From Chryseobacterium daecheongense (GTDB lineage: Bacteria > Bacteroidota > Bacteroidia > Flavobacteriales > Weeksellaceae): a stretch of DNA of 64,000 bases. The DNA is taken from assembly GCF_003729955.1 (NCBI RefSeq), contig NZ_RJTX01000002.1:434001-498000 (forward strand), in the 5' to 3' direction. The notes under the pieces are model-generated. The model did not search any database. It saw nothing but the letters and a program-made list of their open reading frames with translations, and had not been told where the DNA came from. Positions 61,201-64,000 of this stretch are shown one piece after another; within the stretch, counting starts at the first letter, position 1; every line of letters starts with the position of its first letter. A program made the translations under genes and the position numbers.

Positions 61201-64000
61201 AAACAGAAGATGAAAATAAAATTTTCCCAGCTAATTTATCAGAAACCAATACGGAACTATTAAGTTACAAATCATTTACTTATCAAATAGATAAATTGCT
61301 TAATGGACAAGTTGTAACTACCGTTCCAGATGTTGATAAGCCAAAGATTGTCACAGCTTCCCTTATCAAATCATCAAGATTAAAAGACTTTTTAACAGGG
61401 ACTCTAACAATGAATACGGTAGAATATGGTGAATATTATTTGCCTAGCCAATCCGTTTCCAATGTAAATAATGGATATGGAGTCTCCACTACTAATCATG
61501 AATATTATAATAATCCATCGGGCACAGGACCAGATTATTATATTGGGCGAATAAAAGCTAAGAGCAGCATTACCCAGGCTTATAGTGACACAAAATCAGA
61601 TAAAGAGGAATTTACTTACGAAAGTAATCTCATTAAAACTTCCAAGAAATGGAACAGGAATAATACCGGTTACATACAGGAAACGTATTCTTATGATGAT
61701 TTTGGAAATGTCAATCAAAAAGTTGTTTCCAATAGTATAGATTCACAAACTTCAACAACACAGGCAGAATATGATCCTAAAGGAAGGTTTATTATAAAAA
61801 AGACTGATAATTTAGGGCTGCAAACTAATTTTATTTATAATAATTTAGGGCAGATACTTACTCAAACAGATCCTTTAAACAATACGGTAACAACAATCTA
61901 CGATGGTTGGGGGAAAATTCTGAGTGTAACATCGAATTTATCAGGAACTACTAACTATACGTATGAAAAACTTTCTTCCAATGCCGGGACCAAAGTAAAA
62001 GAAACGACACCGGATGGCAATGAAAATATTACCTATACCAATGTAATTGGGCAGAAATATAAGTCAACAACAAAAGCTTTCGGCCAGGGAAAATATGTTT
62101 CTGCGGAAATAAAGTATGATCCTATGGGAAGGAAAATATCAGAAAGTGAACCATACTATGAAGGGCAAAGTGCAACCCAATGGAACACAATGTCGTACGA
62201 TGATACTTTTTTCCCGGCAAAAGTTACGGCAACATCATTCAAGGGTAAAAAAACAGAAACTTCGGTTACCGGTTTAACAACTGTCATAAAGGAGGTTAAT
62301 GGATACTCAAGGACTAGCTCAAAAATTAGTGATGCATTGGGGAATATTACCTCATCTACGGATGCAGGTGGATCTATTCAATTTAATTACAATGCCGCAA
62401 GCGAACAGATTAAAGCTACTTATAACGGAAATGTTGTCACAACAAAATTTGACTTATGGGGAAGAAAGTCTGAATTTGATGATCCTTCCAATGGAAAATA
62501 CAAATACGAGTATGATGGTTTAGGGAAACTGAAAAAAGTTACCAGTCCGAAGGGTATTAAACAGTATGTGTATAATAGCTTGGGACAGCTTATTACTCAA
62601 ACTGAAAACTCATCAGACGGAGTGAGTACCAATAAAACCATCAGTTTTGCATATGATGGTCTTGGAAGAAATATTTCGGTTACCGGAAATGCAAATGGAA
62701 AGCCATACAGTTCAACGGTGGAATATGATACTTATGGAAGACTAAAACTAAAGGTAGAAGAAAATAATGGTAAGACATATACTCAAAATAACTTTGTTTA
62801 TGATGATAAGTCGAGACTAAAATCATATAAGAGAACCATTTCATCATCTGGAATAAATACATCTGTAGATATTGAGAATACATATCATCCTTGGAATGGG
62901 GAGTTCTATCAGGTGAAAAATAAAACCAATAACTCGATATTATGGGAGTTGCAAGGTACAAACGCCAGAGGACAGGAACTTCAGTCGATTTTAGGAGCTT
63001 CAACTATTACCAATGGTTATGATAGTAATGGATTTTTAAACAGTATTAATCATTCGTCTACAGCAAAACCAAATATTCTTCAAATAACTTATTCATTTGA
63101 TGCTATAAAAAATGAACTTAGCAGTAGGACAACAGGTGGAGATTTTAATATCCTGGAAAACTTTGCGTATGATAATAATAATCGTTTGATAAACTGGACC
63201 AACCCTAGAACAGGTATAAACTCCGGAAATACTTATGATGCTAAAGGTAGAATTACATATAATGATCAGGTTGGACAGATAAAATATGAAAACAGCGGTA
63301 AGGTTTATCAGCCAAGCAGCATTGATCTTAACCAGGCCGGAGTAGGAAATTATGCAAATGATGTAGTACAGCAAGTATACTATAATGAAAATAATGATCC
63401 TATTTATATTGACGGTGTAAAAGGAGATGTGGCTTTCCAGTACGGATTAACCTCTATGAGACAAAGAGTGACTTATGGCGGTAATTTTAATGCCAATCAG
63501 AACGGAAGGTTTACCAAGTTCTATAATGAAGACGGAAGTATGGAGATTACCAGAGATAATGTGACTGGTTTAGAGAAACATATTTTATATATTGGAGGTT
63601 CGCCATATGACAGTAATATTATTTATGTAAAAAATTATAATGAAACTTCGGGATCATATAAATTCTTGCATAAAGATTATTTAGGAAGTATTTTAGCCAT
63701 AAGTGATGAAGCAGGTAATAAATTAGAACAAAGACATTTTGATGCTTGGGGAAATTTTACCCACCTGCAGTTAGCAAATGGAGCAATAGTAACAGATAAG
63801 GCATTGATTAATGGAGCTAATTTATTATTGGATCGTGGTTATACAAGTCATGAGCATTTCTTGGAAGTAGGGATTATTCATATGAACGGAAGATTGTATG
63901 ATCCTCTGTTGAGAAGGTTCCTGAATGCAGATGAAAATATACAAGACCCATATAACACCCAAAATTATAATAAGTATGGGTATGTAATGAATAATCCGCT
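58230..64000 (+). CDS. Giant SpvB/FG-GAP/Rhs-repeat protein, cut by the window edge
   Basis: Open frame from ATG 58230 to the end of the window, at least 1923 residues, with no stop. Signal peptide MKKIALFIVLLFSVFHYSQ. Residues 25-250: SpvB-type domain (GGQVSFTLPIPLPPGVKDVA; GNGVAGYGWNIGGITGISR). Residues about 325-740: FG-GAP/VCBS calcium loops (DFNLDGIADF, DFNGDGISEL, DFNGDGIQEV, DIDADGKSDI). From about 1145: many YD repeats (YDDFGNV, YDPKGRF, YDGLGRN). At the right edge: the Rhs core MNGRLYDPLLRRFLNADENI, QDPYNTQNYNKYGY. This is the TcB/Rhs shell architecture that encapsulates a C-terminal toxin. The variable toxin tip and any immunity gene lie beyond the window. Sec-exported, unlike T6SS-loaded Rhs proteins. 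Confidence 0.93.
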   Translation, partial: MKKIALFIVLLFSVFHYSQTGNSFHDTKGNIEVNSGGQVSFTLPIPLPPGVKDVAPQINLNYISGSGNGVAGYGWNIGGITGISRVSKNIEKDNEVRGIQNDLTDLYTFNGQRLILKSGVYGQDGAEYVTEKYSNLKIKSYGSITGKPWSGPLYWEVNFEDGSQAWYGSLPNLPGASTDLQYNIVKWKDVKGNYISYEYDQDKITNDNVTLIKTIKWGGNENINKPHFNTINFDYIDRSQKETAYHQGILHVQRSILKSVTVLTNQQQFKKFVIDYLDIGTSYQFLNKITEYNSENEAANPITVLYTANQTGSEETSYSYNITNFNTRKYGDFNLDGIADFIEFVSPGVINFRHSVYANTGTVSLQYDSSKFSANDFKNAVPVTFKKNNYVPNKGGLVIPVPKATSVAFKKDYEFRVYSVNLQNNTLEFEYSKTIEYDSYTPLPFLDDELDFCNTPSIVLREAVSYDFNGDGISELLMKFQSSRICGSGGLDPGTGFGTVSRTPSGDLPNLEPVELTDPEGSYTYTPAPGTDSSNTEYGYIEQQPEPENILPGQTFKIDYSYVLVDLDQNIPVPQSVYNFEMGTGAGNSLKFADFNGDGIQEVIIQTNSTFSKVLNIKRDLALNYSTNSVGNFAGQNFVGTVYTGMLFGDFNGDSKTDILVPQANKSYNWDLYVSNGKNFIKSYINNFIFYQAEADVLTNNIHNTFYESGCSYGLVRMFQYQTSDIDADGKSDILVSNVLFQDHEWNAHRDQEWTNVSVAVYSTNKLTGAINQSIVYNPTFSPFPGVNIPQTFNVDNSSPIQTNSDINFFRTKYWLKSYAEKVIPFSTLTLNRTNQQIILTGKPTDCQGAECDQNYVLHYNYTFLPRLSRIGQIQQGGVTTNIEYREIWTLPDSSFYKPVQTEPYPFIELEKVPLSSVVYQLTQFFPNGFLTQDFRYRGILSNFHGRGIIGFRQFAKSSWYASGYGNTKIWSGTEFNPLNESVPIKEWTIKTEDENKIFPANLSETNTELLSYKSFTYQIDKLLNGQVVTTVPDVDKPKIVTASLIKSSRLKDFLTGTLTMNTVEYGEYYLPSQSVSNVNNGYGVSTTNHEYYNNPSGTGPDYYIGRIKAKSSITQAYSDTKSDKEEFTYESNLIKTSKKWNRNNTGYIQETYSYDDFGNVNQKVVSNSIDSQTSTTQAEYDPKGRFIIKKTDNLGLQTNFIYNNLGQILTQTDPLNNTVTTIYDGWGKILSVTSNLSGTTNYTYEKLSSNAGTKVKETTPDGNENITYTNVIGQKYKSTTKAFGQGKYVSAEIKYDPMGRKISESEPYYEGQSATQWNTMSYDDTFFPAKVTATSFKGKKTETSVTGLTTVIKEVNGYSRTSSKISDALGNITSSTDAGGSIQFNYNAASEQIKATYNGNVVTTKFDLWGRKSEFDDPSNGKYKYEYDGLGKLKKVTSPKGIKQYVYNSLGQLITQTENSSDGVSTNKTISFAYDGLGRNISVTGNANGKPYSSTVEYDTYGRLKLKVEENNGKTYTQNNFVYDDKSRLKSYKRTISSSGINTSVDIENTYHPWNGEFYQVKNKTNNSILWELQGTNARGQELQSILGASTITNGYDSNGFLNSINHSSTAKPNILQITYSFDAIKNELSSRTTGGDFNILENFAYDNNNRLINWTNPRTGINSGNTYDAKGRITYNDQVGQIKYENSGKVYQPSSIDLNQAGVGNYANDVVQQVYYNENNDPIYIDGVKGDVAFQYGLTSMRQRVTYGGNFNANQNGRFTKFYNEDGSMEITRDNVTGLEKHILYIGGSPYDSNIIYVKNYNETSGSYKFLHKDYLGSILAISDEAGNKLEQRHFDAWGNFTHLQLANGAIVTDKALINGANLLLDRGYTSHEHFLEVGIIHMNGRLYDPLLRRFLNADENIQDPYNTQNYNKYGYVMNNP

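Noticed and set aside
58230..64000. Several 60-100 residue frames inside the Rhs region on both strands
   Set aside because: They are out-of-frame shadows of the long uninterrupted Rhs frame that starts at 58230 and has no stop inside the window.
1..64000. tRNA and rRNA genes
   Set aside because: No stretch with a convincing cloverleaf (GTTCGA-type T-loop with matching acceptor ends) or rRNA core sequence was recognised by eye.

Overview
The window looks like chromosomal DNA of a flavobacterium, most likely Chryseobacterium or a close relative in the Weeksellaceae. The evidence is low-GC DNA, A-rich ribosome-binding regions instead of Shine-Dalgarno sites, promoters of the Bacteroidota form TTG-N19-21-TAnnTTTG, two secreted proteins with type IX secretion (T9SS) tails, the gliding lipoprotein GldD, and a Bacteroidota-type (T6SSiii) sheath pair. 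I saw no rRNA, tRNA, CRISPR array, insertion sequence or phage. The genus call rests on gene content and is an inference.

Layout. 0.3-5.8 kb: a T9SS cargo protein, an acidic lipoprotein, tyrS, an ECF sigma factor, a secreted protein and lipA. 5.8-9.9 kb: an AraC regulator divergent from an MFS exporter, a SpoIIAA-like protein and an FAD oxidoreductase. 10-16.4 kb: a VWA protein and two SIMPL (DUF541) proteins on the minus strand, facing a TPR sensor kinase (split by a +1 frameshift), a DUF4386 membrane protein and a LytTR response regulator. Two matched pairs of 10-bp direct repeats with 21-bp periodicity sit in front of both SIMPL promoters, so this looks like a self-contained regulon. 16.5-23 kb: lipocalin, cinA and two tandem M13 metallopeptidases. 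23-25 kb: the T6SSiii sheath genes tssB and tssC. 25-31.7 kb: mutY, gldD, a PfkB kinase, a SurA-like PPIase, a nitronate monooxygenase-like enzyme and an alpha/beta hydrolase.

32-42 kb is a probable cell-surface glycan locus: a 1300-residue hybrid histidine kinase, a receiver protein, a membrane HEAT-repeat protein and a 1142-residue fusion of a processive GT2 synthase with an LtaS-type sulfatase-fold transferase. They face a convergent YaiO-type TPR/beta-barrel outer-membrane protein 11 bp away. 42-47.4 kb: HD protein, rhodanese, OM barrel, queG, DUF2459 protein and L,D-transpeptidase-like lipoprotein.

47.5-53.5 kb is a compact zeaxanthin-type carotenoid operon (MarR, crtI, crtB, SRPBCC, crtZ, crtYcd-type cyclase) ending in an overlapping photolyase. 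A perfect palindrome covers the -7 promoter element in front of marR. 53.5-57.3 kb holds an ECF sigma factor and RskA-like anti-sigma factor divergent from a fasciclin (FAS1) gene and two ferritin-like genes, the same combination as SigK-RskA-MPT70/83 of mycobacteria. 57.6-64 kb: a small T9SS protein followed by a giant SpvB/FG-GAP/Rhs protein that runs off the right edge.

The best candidates for something undescribed are the LytTR-SIMPL-VWA regulon (11-16.4 kb), the GT2-sulfatase/YaiO locus (32-42 kb), and the sigma/RskA/FAS1/ferritin-like module (53.5-57.3 kb).
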